Shown: positions 1 to 8,566 of the stretch, in pieces
How positions within the stretch are numbered: position 1 is the stretch's first letter
How the letters are laid out: the number at the start of each line of letters is the position of its first letter
Assembly (NCBI RefSeq): GCF_032229225.1
Contig: NZ_CP135076.1
Span: 725,001-789,000, forward strand
Direction: 5' to 3'
DNA length: 64,000 bases
Source: Stakelama saccharophila
Lineage (GTDB): Bacteria; Pseudomonadota; Alphaproteobacteria; Sphingomonadales; Sphingomonadaceae
Notes under the pieces: generated by a model
Seen by the model: the letters and a program-made list of their open reading frames with translations, nothing else
Databases searched by the model: none
Told to the model about the DNA's origin: nothing
Translations under genes and position numbers: made by a program

Positions 1-873
1 GCGGCGGGGCGGCACCTGCTGTTCACGCCCGGTATCCACCGGCTGGCCGAACCCGTGCGCGTCACCCGGCCCGATACCGTCGTGCTGGGCCTCGGCCTCG
101 CCACCCTGTTGGCGGAACGCGGCGCGACGGCAATGACCATCGCCGACGTGCCCGGCGTCGCGCTGGCCGGACTGTTGTTCGATGCCGGGCCGGAAGTGTC
201 GCCGGTGCTGCTCGAAGTGGGGCCGCGCGGCGCGCGCGGCGATCATGCCGGCAATCCGGTGTCGCTGTCCGACCTCTTCTTCCGGGTCGGCGGCGCGACG
301 CCCGGCCGGGTCGAGACCTGCTGCGAAATCAACAGCCATCACGTCATCGGCGATCACCTGTGGATCTGGCGCGCCGATCACGGCGACCGCGCCAATGGCC
401 GCGTGCATGTCGGATGGGAAGACAATACCGCCGATCAGGGGCTGGTGGTCAACGGCGACGACGTGACGATCTACGGCCTGTTCGTCGAGCATTTCCAGAA
501 ATACCAGACGCTGTGGAATGGCGAGCGCGGCCGCACCTATTTCTATCAGAACGAACTGCCCTACGATCCGCCGAGCCAGGCGGGGTACATGGCCGGGAAC
601 AGGCGCGGCTATGCTGCCTATAAGGTCGCCGATCATGTCGACCATCATTTGGCGGTCGGCATGGGCATCTATGCCAATTTCACCGCCGATCCGTCGATCG
701 TCCTGGAAAGCGCGATCGAGGCGCCCGAAAAACCTGACGTGGTGTTCCGCGATGTCACCACGATTTCCCTGGGTGGCGGAAAGGGGACGATCGCCCATAT
801 CGTCAACGACGCCGGCGCAGCGGCAAGGAAGGGCGCCATTCGGCAAACCTTGGTGCGCTATCCGCCCGGATGA
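1..873 (+). CDS. GH55-like right-handed beta-helix glycosidase, C-terminal part (5' end outside window)
   Basis: The frame is open from base 1, so the true start lies upstream; about 290 residues are visible. Bases ~337-570 encode HHVIGDHLWIWRADHG, then NTADQGLVVNGDDVT, then WNGERGRTYFYQNELPYD. I recognise this block from bacterial GH55-type exo-beta-1,3-glucanases and relatives often labelled 'coagulation factor 5/8' or 'adenylyl cyclase'. The family folds as paired beta-helices and releases glucose from laminarin-type glucans. The catalytic acid cannot be assigned from memory. It faces the MFS gene tail to tail, 7 bp apart. The GH3 enzyme and TonB receptor nearby support a polysaccharide role. 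The family is fairly sure; the substrate is inferred. Confidence 0.6.
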   Translation, partial: AAGRHLLFTPGIHRLAEPVRVTRPDTVVLGLGLATLLAERGATAMTIADVPGVALAGLLFDAGPEVSPVLLEVGPRGARGDHAGNPVSLSDLFFRVGGATPGRVETCCEINSHHVIGDHLWIWRADHGDRANGRVHVGWEDNTADQGLVVNGDDVTIYGLFVEHFQKYQTLWNGERGRTYFYQNELPYDPPSQAGYMAGNRRGYAAYKVADHVDHHLAVGMGIYANFTADPSIVLESAIEAPEKPDVVFRDVTTISLGGGKGTIAHIVNDAGAAARKGAIRQTLVRYPPG

Positions 874-880
874 TCGGCGC

Positions 881-2044
881 TCAGCGCCGGCCGCGCACCC
901 GAAGGACCAGCAGCCCGCCGCACAGCGCCAGCCCGGCGAGCGCGAGCAATGCCGCGTCGAAATCGTCCGGCGTCGCCAGCGACCAGGTGACGATCGGTCC
1001 GATCAGCGAGGGAAGGGTATTGGTCAGGTTGAGCAGGCCGAGGTCGCGCCCGCGGTGGCGCGGGCTTGGCAGCAACTGCATGGCGAAGGCGGAATGCAAC
1101 GCCAGGAACGTGGCGCTGCCGGCGGCATAGGCGCCGAAGGTCAGCGCCCCCGCCGTCGGCCCTGTCGCAAGCGCCATGCCGATCAGGCCGAGCATGGTCA
1201 GCACCGACAGGCCCAGCAGGAACGGCTTGCGCCGGCCGATTCGGTCGGAAATCCTGCCGATCAGGATGGCGACCGGCACCGGCACCAGATAAGCCAGCAT
1301 CAGTACATGGCTGACATGGACGGGCAATCCCGGCTGCGGATCCGGCGACAGGCTCTCGAAATAATAAAGCAGATAAAGCGACAGGACCGCGCCCGCGATC
1401 TGCACCAGAATACGCGCGCCCCAGGCGATCGCCAGGTCGCCCTCCAGCATCTGGCGCCTGAGCGGCGTATCGACCGGCTCGGGAATATGCCGGGCGGGCG
1501 TCAGCATCAGTGGCACGATGCACGCGGCCAGCGCCGCGAACACGATCGCCAGCCGCATCGCTTCCGACAGGCCGTCGATCCGCAGCACGGCCGCGGCCAC
1601 GCCCGCGGCGACGGGATAGCCGAGCGCGAGCAGCCCGCCCGCCACGCCTTTCTGCGCATCGGGAATCTCGTCCGCCATAATCGCGAACAGCGGCGCCAGC
1701 GCCATGTTGATCGCGGTCTGGAAGCAGGCGACCGACACGATGATCGCGACGGGGTCGGCCGCGGCGGCGAAGCCGGCATAGGCAAAGGCGGTGGCGATCA
1801 GCCCGCCGGCGATCCAGCGCCGCCGGCCGCCGCCGCGCGCCAGCGACCGGTCGCTCAGCCAGCCGAACAGGATGTTGGACAAGCTGGCCGCCACGGCGCC
1901 GGCGACCAGGCAGGCGGTGAAGATGCCGAGCCGCAACTCGCCCGTCACCGCTTCCACCTTCATCGGCAACAGGAAGGACAATAACGGCAGATAGCCGATA
2001 ACCCCGCCGGTATAGGCAAGTCCGTACAGAAGCACGAAGCGCAT
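881..2044 (-). CDS. MFS sugar transporter
   Basis: 387 residues with about twelve hydrophobic segments in two halves. The loops after TM2 (GWLSDRS) and TM8 (GRISDRIGRRKP) carry the MFS signature G-x-x-x-D-R-x-G-R-R. It sits in the inner membrane and probably carries mono- or disaccharides released in the periplasm. I chose the ATG at 2044 (MRFVLLYGLAYTGG), just before the first helix; the frame stays open further upstream, but that extension reads as an arginine-rich, non-membrane tail. It lies 136 bp downstream of the GH3 gene on the same strand and may share its transcript. Substrate is inferred from neighbours only. Confidence 0.8.
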   Translation of the reverse strand: MRFVLLYGLAYTGGVIGYLPLLSFLLPMKVEAVTGELRLGIFTACLVAGAVAASLSNILFGWLSDRSLARGGGRRRWIAGGLIATAFAYAGFAAAADPVAIIVSVACFQTAINMALAPLFAIMADEIPDAQKGVAGGLLALGYPVAAGVAAAVLRIDGLSEAMRLAIVFAALAACIVPLMLTPARHIPEPVDTPLRRQMLEGDLAIAWGARILVQIAGAVLSLYLLYYFESLSPDPQPGLPVHVSHVLMLAYLVPVPVAILIGRISDRIGRRKPFLLGLSVLTMLGLIGMALATGPTAGALTFGAYAAGSATFLALHSAFAMQLLPSPRHRGRDLGLLNLTNTLPSLIGPIVTWSLATPDDFDAALLALAGLALCGGLLVLRVRGRR

Positions 2045-2180
2045 CGGTTGCCGCTCGACAACCGGCACGGCGCGGCGCCCGGTCGGCCTGGGGACGATTC
2101 GGAACGGCATTGCCCAGGATTTGCCCGCGCGGCCGACGGTCGGCAACCGCCGGAATCGCTCCGCCGCGTCCGAATTCAGG

Positions 2181-4430
2181 TCACGGCTTCATCGTCATCG
2201 GGTCGAGCGTCGCCTCCACCATCAGGTCGCGGTCGGCCGCATCGTGCGCGATCGCCACCCGATAGTCGCCGCCGGCGATGCGCCAGCCGGGCATGTTGTG
2301 GTCATATTCGGCCAGGACGCGCGGTTCCGCCGTCACCGTAACCCGCTTCGTCTCACCGGGCTTCAGCATCACCCGGCGGAATCCCGCCAGGCGCATCGGC
2401 ATGTCGCTGCCTGCGCGCTTCACATAGACCTGCGCCACGTCCGCGCCGGCGCGCCCGCCGCTGTTGGTCACGTCGAACGATACCGTCAGCGACTTGCCGC
2501 CCATCGCCTTCGCATCGCCATAGGTGAAGCGGGTATAGCTCAGGCCGTGCCCGAACGGGAAAAGCGGCGTTGCCTCCGTCTTCTCGTACCAGCGATAGCC
2601 GACATCGCTGCCCTCGACATAGTCGACGGGAAAGCTCTGCAACTGATAATCCGACGCGTCGGCCGGATTGGCCGCCGCCTGCGCCTCCAGGCTGTTGAGG
2701 CGGTCCAGCCCCACCGGCTCGGGCCGCGGCGCCTGCGACGGCGATTTCGGGAAGGTGATCGGCAGATGGCCCGAAGGATTGACCCTGCCGGTCAGGATGC
2801 CGGCGATCGCCTGCCCGCCTCGCTGGCCGGGATACCAGGCCTCGACCACCGCCGGCACCTTCTCGATCCACGGCATCAGCACCGGCCCGCCGGTCTCCAG
2901 CACCACGGCGGTCTTCGGCTGCGCCTCGGCGACCGCGGAAATCAGCGCGTCCTGATGATAGGGTAGCGACAGGCTTTCGACATCCTGTGCCTCCGTCGCC
3001 CACTGAACCGCGAATACGATCGCGACGTCCGCCTCGCGCGCGGCCTTTTTCGCGCCCTCCACGTCCTGCTGGTCGACCCAGGTGATCTGGGCATTGGGCA
3101 TCGCTTGGCGCAGCGCCCTTAGCGGCGAAGACGCATGATAGGTGATGCGCGCGAACGACGATGCCGCGCCGGAGGCGAGCGGAATTTCGATCGGCGCGCC
3201 GCCGACAGAGCGTACCTGGCTGGAGCCGCCGCCCGACAGCACGCCCTTGTCGGCATGGCCGCCGATCACGGCGATCTTTCGCACACCGTCGAGGGGCAGC
3301 AGATCGCCGATATTCTTCAAAAGGACGATGCCCGCCTCGGCCGCCCGCTCGGCGACCTTTGCATGGGCGGCATAATCAATTTTCTGCGCGGTCTTCGGCG
3401 CCGGCGTGTCATAGGCGCCGGTTTCGATCAGCCCGGTCAGATAGCGGACGACCATCTGGTCCAGCCTTGCTTCGGACACCGCGCCCGATTCGACCGCCTG
3501 TTCGAGCGGCGGGCCGAAATAGATCCTCTTGTCGAGTTCCTGCCCCGATTCCTGATCGAGCCCGGCATTGGCGGCCTTCACTGTTGAATGGACCGCGCCC
3601 CAGTCGCTCATCACCCAGCCGCGATAGTCCCAGTCGTCGCGCAGCACGTCGGTAAGCAGATGCGCGTTCTCGCACGCCCAGTCGCCGTTGATCTTGTTGT
3701 AGGCGCACATGACGGAACCGGGCCGGCCTTTCTCGATGGCGATCTGGAACGCCAGCAGGTCGCTTTCGCGAAGCGCGTCCTCACCGATCCGCGCATCGAG
3801 CACCATGCGGCCCGTTTCCTGCGAATTCAGCGCGAAATGCTTCACGGTGGAAACGATGCGGTTCGACTGGATGCCGGCGATGTGCGCGCCCGCCATGGTG
3901 CCGGCGAGCAGCGGGTCCTCGCCCAGATATTCGAAATTGCGGCCGTTCCAGGGGTCGCGCGTCAGGTTCACTCCGCCGCCCAGCATCACGTTGAACCGCT
4001 TGGCCCGCGCTTCCGAACCGATCATCGCGCCGCCGGCACGGGCGATATCGGGATCGAAACTGGCGGCGGTGGCCAGACCGGAGGGCAGGGCGGTCGCCAC
4101 ATCGCCCTTGCGCTGTTCGACCTGATTGGCGACGCCCAGCGACGCATCCGTCTCGCGCACCAACGGCACGCCCAGGCGGGGAATGCCGTCGATATGGCCG
4201 GCCGACGGGATCAGCTCATTGTCCGTCTTGCCCTCTGCCATCGGCGGGAAGAGGCCGTGCACCAGCGCGATTTTCTCGTCGCGTGTCATCTTTGCAACGA
4301 TCGCTTCGGCACGGCTCCGCGCCTGCGTCGTCGCGGATGTGTTCGCCGCCGTCTGGGCGGCGCCGCCGCCGGGTGCACACACCGTCAGCGCACAGGACGC
4401 CACCAGTGCGAACCGCAGTTTCTTCGCCAT
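2181..4430 (-). CDS. Secreted glycoside hydrolase family 3 beta-glucosidase
   Basis: 749 residues. An N-terminal signal peptide (MAKKLRFALVASCALTVCAP, cleavage near AAQ) sends it to the periplasm. The GH3 barrel follows, with the KHF substrate-contact motif at about K197-H198 and the nucleophile aspartate in VMSDWGAV at about D276. The second alpha/beta domain and a C-terminal fibronectin-III-like domain (PGETKRVTVTAEPRVLAEYD) are complete. The start ATG at 4430 has a strong ribosome site (AGGAGAAGGG, 7-8 nt upstream). It is divergent from the TonB receptor across a 229-bp shared control region, and upstream of the MFS gene. Expected role: hydrolysis of beta-linked gluco-oligosaccharides from the non-reducing end. 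Linkage specificity cannot be read. Confidence 0.9.
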   Translation of the reverse strand: MAKKLRFALVASCALTVCAPGGGAAQTAANTSATTQARSRAEAIVAKMTRDEKIALVHGLFPPMAEGKTDNELIPSAGHIDGIPRLGVPLVRETDASLGVANQVEQRKGDVATALPSGLATAASFDPDIARAGGAMIGSEARAKRFNVMLGGGVNLTRDPWNGRNFEYLGEDPLLAGTMAGAHIAGIQSNRIVSTVKHFALNSQETGRMVLDARIGEDALRESDLLAFQIAIEKGRPGSVMCAYNKINGDWACENAHLLTDVLRDDWDYRGWVMSDWGAVHSTVKAANAGLDQESGQELDKRIYFGPPLEQAVESGAVSEARLDQMVVRYLTGLIETGAYDTPAPKTAQKIDYAAHAKVAERAAEAGIVLLKNIGDLLPLDGVRKIAVIGGHADKGVLSGGGSSQVRSVGGAPIEIPLASGAASSFARITYHASSPLRALRQAMPNAQITWVDQQDVEGAKKAAREADVAIVFAVQWATEAQDVESLSLPYHQDALISAVAEAQPKTAVVLETGGPVLMPWIEKVPAVVEAWYPGQRGGQAIAGILTGRVNPSGHLPITFPKSPSQAPRPEPVGLDRLNSLEAQAAANPADASDYQLQSFPVDYVEGSDVGYRWYEKTEATPLFPFGHGLSYTRFTYGDAKAMGGKSLTVSFDVTNSGGRAGADVAQVYVKRAGSDMPMRLAGFRRVMLKPGETKRVTVTAEPRVLAEYDHNMPGWRIAGGDYRVAIAHDAADRDLMVEATLDPMTMKP

Positions 4431-4481
4431 GTTCAGCCCTTCTCCTGTTCGGCCCCGAGGCCGTTCCGTATCGTTTCCGAT

Positions 4482-4495
4482 GACCGGTTCCGGTC
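4482..4495. promoter_or_regulatory. Inverted repeat GACCGG-TT-CCGGTC in the GH3/TBDR divergent region
   Basis: Perfect 6-bp arms separated by TT, 52 bp upstream of the GH3 start. It is positioned like an operator for one of the two locus regulators (LacI-type or GntR-type). It does not match a textbook FadR site. Candidate only. Confidence 0.3.
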
Positions 4496-4573
4496 GTGGC
4501 GGCCTTCGGGCCCGCCGGCCGGACGGGTGCCGGGCGGCGCGCCAACCCCGATCCGGGCCGCTGCCGGAGTTAC

Positions 4574-4609
4574 TTGACAGGACGAACGAAACCGCGCAAG
4601 TGAACGTTC
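4574..4609 (+). promoter_or_regulatory. Candidate promoter -35 and LacI-type operator of the TonB receptor
   Basis: TTGACA at 4574-4579 is a perfect -35 box; the -10 region about 17 nt downstream (near 4597-4602) is poor. GAACGTTC at 4602-4609 is an 8-bp perfect palindrome with a central CG, the pattern bound by many LacI-family repressors, and it would overlap the promoter. The LacI gene sits at the end of this locus. Binding is inferred. Confidence 0.4.
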
Positions 4610-4659
4610 TCAATATTTCGAGACGCGGGCTCAGCCGCGCCATGACAGGGGAGGACGAT

Positions 4660-7600
4660 ATGCGCAGCGTCAGCGCTCGCTCGGTTTCGCGTTGGATCAT
4701 TTCGGCTTCGACTCTGGCGATCGCCGCCGTGCCGGTAACGGCATTCGCGCAGGACGCCGGAGATTCGTCGACCTCGTCGACGATGGGGATGCAGGGCGAT
4801 TCCGAAATCCGCAATCAGGACAATGCCGCCGACGATCAGGCCGTCGGCACCGAAATCGTGGTTACCGGCATCCGCGCCAGCCTGCGCGAATCGATGAATA
4901 TCAAGCGTGAGGCGCAGGGCGTCGTCGATGCCATCTCGGCCGAGGACATCGGCAAGTTTCCCGACACCAATCTCGCCGAATCGCTGCAGCGCATTACCGG
5001 CGTGTCGATCGATCGCTCGAACGGCGAGGGTTCGACCGTCACCGTTCGCGGCTTCGGCCCGGAATATAATCTGGTGTTGCTGAACGGACGGCAAATGGCG
5101 ACGTCGACGCTGGGCAACGGCCTCGGCGCACCGTCATCGCGGTCCTTCGATTTCGCCAATCTCGGGTCGGAGGGCGTCAAGGCGGTCGAGGTGTACAAGT
5201 CCGGCCGCGCCTCGATTCCTACCGGCGGCATCGGCGCGACCATCAACATCCTGACGCCGCGGCCGCTCGACCGCCCAGGGCTACGCGGCAGCATTTCCGC
5301 CAAAGGGATTTATGACACCACCCGCAACGGCGACACGCCGGTAACGCCCGAAATCTCGGGCGTGATCAGCGATACCTTCATGGACGGCCGGCTGGGCATC
5401 CTTGTCAGCGGCGGCTATTCCAAGCGCAAGGCGAGCACCGATCTCGCGCAGATCGACGAATGGCGCGACGGCTATCTCGGCTCCGAGAACAACTGGGGCT
5501 CGCTCGCGCAGGAAGGGGATCCGCGCTATGACAATATCGAGAATCGGCCGGGGCCGAACGACGTTTACGCGGTGCCGCAGGGCGCGTCCTACATTCTGAA
5601 CGATATCGATCGTGAGCGCATCAACGGTCAGGCGGTGCTGCAGTTCAAGCCGATCGATTCGCTGACGGCGACCGTCGATTACACCTATTCGCGCTACACG
5701 CTGGAGACGCATACGAGCAGTGTCGGCATCTATTTCAACCATAACGACACATCGAGCGCCTGGGGCGACGGCCCCGTCGCCGACCCGATCTTCTATTCCG
5801 AGCATTTCGGCGCGGACGAAGGCAAGGATCTGGCGTATAGCGGCGCGCAGACGTCCAACCGCAACGAGAACCAGGACATCGGCGCCAACCTGACCTGGGA
5901 AGCGCCGGGCGGGGTGACGATGCAGCTCGACGCGCACCGCTCGACCGCGACGTCGAAGCCGACCAACGTCTACGGCAACTCCATGTCGGTGGGCACCTCG
6001 ATCTTCGGAATCGAGGATCAGGGCATCAATTTCGAGCATTACGCCCCGGTCATCTCCTACGACATGTATGACGGCATCGATGCGCTCGATCCCTCGCTCA
6101 TCACGCCGACCGGCAACGCCTTTCGCCACTCCTATTTCCACGACCGTCTCGATCAGGTCATGCTCAAGGGGCATTACGATCATGGCGGCGATTTTCTGGA
6201 TAGCCTGGACTTCGGCGTTACCTATACGGACAACAAGGTGCGCTCGGCCTATGGCTATATCCAGAACGACACCTGGGGCGGCGCGGGCCCGGCTTCCGAC
6301 ATTCCCGACGACATCTTCACCAAGGTCACGATTCCGGACAAGTTCGACGGGCTGGGCGGCATAGACGATCCCGACGCGATCAAGAGCTATTATAAATTCG
6401 ATTTCGACCGGCTGGTCCCGCTGCTCGACGAGCTGTACGGCGTTTGCGGCGGCGACGGGAACTGCCTCGCGGACTTCACGCAGGACCGCCACATCACCGA
6501 AAAGACGCTGGCCCCCTATCTGCAGGTGAATACCGCCTTCGACTTCCTGGCGGGCGAAGCGCATCTGAGCGCCGGTCTCCGCTATGAGACGACAACGGTC
6601 GATTCCTCGGCCGTGGTGCCGGTGCCGACCGGGACGAAATGGATTTCGGCGAACGAGTTCAACGTGATCTTTTCCGATCAGACGGAAGTCACCCGGTTCA
6701 AGGGAAGCTATCAGAACTGGTTGCCGGCGATCGATTTCGATGTCGAACCGATCCGCAACGTGAAGCTGCGCGCATCATACAGCCACACCATCGCACGGGC
6801 GAGCTATTCCGACCTGCAGGGCGGCCGCTCCCTCGATCAGCTCTTCCGGATCGGCAATGGCACCGGCAGCGTCGGCAACCCGGGGCTGTTGCCGTACAAG
6901 TCGAAGAATATCGACCTGTCGGCGGAGTGGTATTACGGGCCGTCCAGCTACATCTCCATCGGCTGGTTCCACAAGAATGTCGAAAACTTCATTTCCAACA
7001 CGCGGGTCGACGACAATTATTACGACCTGACCAATCCGGGCGACGGTCCGCGCTACCGCGCTGCTGTCGCGGCCCTGCAGGCCGCCAATGAAGACGTCAA
7101 TTCGACATCGGTCCGCAACTATATCTTCGCGAATTATCCGGACTCGGTGAACATCACGGGGACGGACGCCAATGGCAATACCACGGGCGACATCTTCGGC
7201 CTGCCCGAGGACGATCCGTTGATCTTCCAGATATCGACACCCGTCAACAATGACGAGACGGCCAACCTGCACGGCTGGGAATTCGCGGTTCAGCACAGCT
7301 TCTGGGATACTGGCTTCGGCGTCATCTTGAACTATACGATCGTCGATGGCGATACGACCTATGACAACACGCTGCCCGCCAGCCAGTCGCAGTTCGCGCC
7401 GCTGACCGGGCTCAGCGACAGCGCCAACGCCGTCGCCTTCTACGACAAGGGGCCGCTCCAGGCGCGCGTCGCCTATAACTGGCGCGACGAGTTCCTGTCC
7501 GGCAGCGGGCCGAACCCGACCTATGTCGAGGCCTATGGCCAAGTGGACGCAAGCGCGAGCTTCGAGTTCATGCCGGGCACCTCGGTATTCGTCGAAGGCA

Positions 7601-7710
7601 TCAACCTGACCGGCGAGAGCCGGCGCGGGCACCGGCGCTCGGACAACGCCGTCACCTTCGCGTCACCCGGTGCCGCGCGGTATTCGGCGGGCTTGCGCTT
7701 CGCCTTCTGA
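4660..7710 (+). CDS. TonB-dependent receptor, Caulobacter/Xanthomonas carbohydrate type
   Basis: 1016 residues. A signal peptide is followed by an acidic linker and the TonB-box-like EIVVTGIRASL. The plug domain contains SAEDIGKFPDTNLAESLQRI and VRGFGPEYNLVLLNGRQ, both typical of the long sugar-receptor subfamily (TIGR01782-like). A 22-strand beta-barrel follows and ends in aromatic F (ARYSAGLRFAF), as outer-membrane proteins do. Start ATG 4660 is preceded by GGGGAGG at good spacing; an in-frame ATG at 4642 lacks such a site. It imports oligosaccharides across the outer membrane using TonB energy. Divergent from GH3 and upstream of the SapC/cupin/halogenase genes. Confidence 0.92.
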   Translation: MRSVSARSVSRWIISASTLAIAAVPVTAFAQDAGDSSTSSTMGMQGDSEIRNQDNAADDQAVGTEIVVTGIRASLRESMNIKREAQGVVDAISAEDIGKFPDTNLAESLQRITGVSIDRSNGEGSTVTVRGFGPEYNLVLLNGRQMATSTLGNGLGAPSSRSFDFANLGSEGVKAVEVYKSGRASIPTGGIGATINILTPRPLDRPGLRGSISAKGIYDTTRNGDTPVTPEISGVISDTFMDGRLGILVSGGYSKRKASTDLAQIDEWRDGYLGSENNWGSLAQEGDPRYDNIENRPGPNDVYAVPQGASYILNDIDRERINGQAVLQFKPIDSLTATVDYTYSRYTLETHTSSVGIYFNHNDTSSAWGDGPVADPIFYSEHFGADEGKDLAYSGAQTSNRNENQDIGANLTWEAPGGVTMQLDAHRSTATSKPTNVYGNSMSVGTSIFGIEDQGINFEHYAPVISYDMYDGIDALDPSLITPTGNAFRHSYFHDRLDQVMLKGHYDHGGDFLDSLDFGVTYTDNKVRSAYGYIQNDTWGGAGPASDIPDDIFTKVTIPDKFDGLGGIDDPDAIKSYYKFDFDRLVPLLDELYGVCGGDGNCLADFTQDRHITEKTLAPYLQVNTAFDFLAGEAHLSAGLRYETTTVDSSAVVPVPTGTKWISANEFNVIFSDQTEVTRFKGSYQNWLPAIDFDVEPIRNVKLRASYSHTIARASYSDLQGGRSLDQLFRIGNGTGSVGNPGLLPYKSKNIDLSAEWYYGPSSYISIGWFHKNVENFISNTRVDDNYYDLTNPGDGPRYRAAVAALQAANEDVNSTSVRNYIFANYPDSVNITGTDANGNTTGDIFGLPEDDPLIFQISTPVNNDETANLHGWEFAVQHSFWDTGFGVILNYTIVDGDTTYDNTLPASQSQFAPLTGLSDSANAVAFYDKGPLQARVAYNWRDEFLSGSGPNPTYVEAYGQVDASASFEFMPGTSVFVEGINLTGESRRGHRRSDNAVTFASPGAARYSAGLRFAF

Positions 7711-7743
7711 TCGGCCGGAGAAAGGGGCTGGCCGGTTGGCATG

Positions 7744-7771
7744 AAGGGCGCTCTCGAAAGGGGGTGCCCTT
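7744..7771 (+). terminator. Hairpin between TonB receptor and SapC genes
   Basis: Arms 7744-7753 and 7762-7771 can form 10 pairs (six Watson-Crick at the base, two G-U among the rest), followed by a T-rich but not uniform tract. It may act as a partial terminator or 3' stabiliser, lowering expression of the downstream genes relative to the receptor. Confidence 0.4.
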
Positions 7772-7849
7772 TGTGCCATTATTTCGGACGGCCACCGATC
7801 CGTCGGCGGTCACGCGAGTGTATCCAGCGGTCGAGCAAGTATTTCCACC

Positions 7850-8566
7850 ATGTCCCAGCATACCATCCTGACCCCCGACGCCCATCGCGACCTGCGCGTC
7901 CATAGCGGACATGGCGAGACCTATGGCGACGGGGTGATGTGCTGCGTCACGGTGCCGGACGAGTTTCGGCGTGTGCAGAACGAATATCCCATCCTGTTCC
8001 GGCTGAACCCGGATCGCGACAGCTTCGCCGCGCTCGCCATGTTCGGATTCGAGAATGGCGAGAATCTGTTCCTTGATGACGGGTGCTGGGATGCGCGCTA
8101 TCGGCCGCTCGCGATGACCATCCAGCCATTCCTGATCGGCCGGCCGTCCCCGGAATCGCGCGAACGCCATGTGCATGTCGATATGGCCAGCCCGCGTATC
8201 GGCGCGGACGGCGACCTTGCGGTGTTCGACGCGGACGGCAAACCGACCTCGTATCTGGAGCGGGTGAGCGAGCAACTCGGCCAGCTCGATCGCGGCTATC
8301 AGGGCTCGGACGCGTTCTTCGCGGCACTTCGCCGGCATGACCTGATCGAGCCGCTGGCGGTGGAAATTCCGCTGGTCGACGGTTCGGTCAACCGGCTGGT
8401 CGGGTTTCACGCCATCAACGAGGACCGGCTGCGCGAACTCGACTCCGCGGCGCTCGCCGAACTGCATGGCGAGGGGCATCTGATGCCGGTCTTCATGGCG
8501 CTGGCCTCGCTTTCGAACCTTGATGCGCTGATCCGGCGCAAGAACCGGCGGATCAGCGATGGCTGA
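7850..8566 (+). CDS. SapC family protein
   Basis: 238 residues matching the SapC family (PF07277): MCCVTVPDEFRRVQNEYPILF near the start, ALAMFGFENGENLFL, then RPLAMTIQPFLIG and a C-terminal helix pair. No signal peptide or membrane segment, so probably cytoplasmic. The family is named after a Campylobacter S-layer locus gene, but its function in Proteobacteria is unknown. It recurs beside TonB receptors, cupin-like proteins and tryptophan-halogenase-like proteins in sugar-use loci. No good ribosome site precedes ATG 7850. Its last 8 bases overlap the next gene, suggesting coupled translation. Confidence 0.85.
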   Translation: MSQHTILTPDAHRDLRVHSGHGETYGDGVMCCVTVPDEFRRVQNEYPILFRLNPDRDSFAALAMFGFENGENLFLDDGCWDARYRPLAMTIQPFLIGRPSPESRERHVHVDMASPRIGADGDLAVFDADGKPTSYLERVSEQLGQLDRGYQGSDAFFAALRRHDLIEPLAVEIPLVDGSVNRLVGFHAINEDRLRELDSAALAELHGEGHLMPVFMALASLSNLDALIRRKNRRISDG

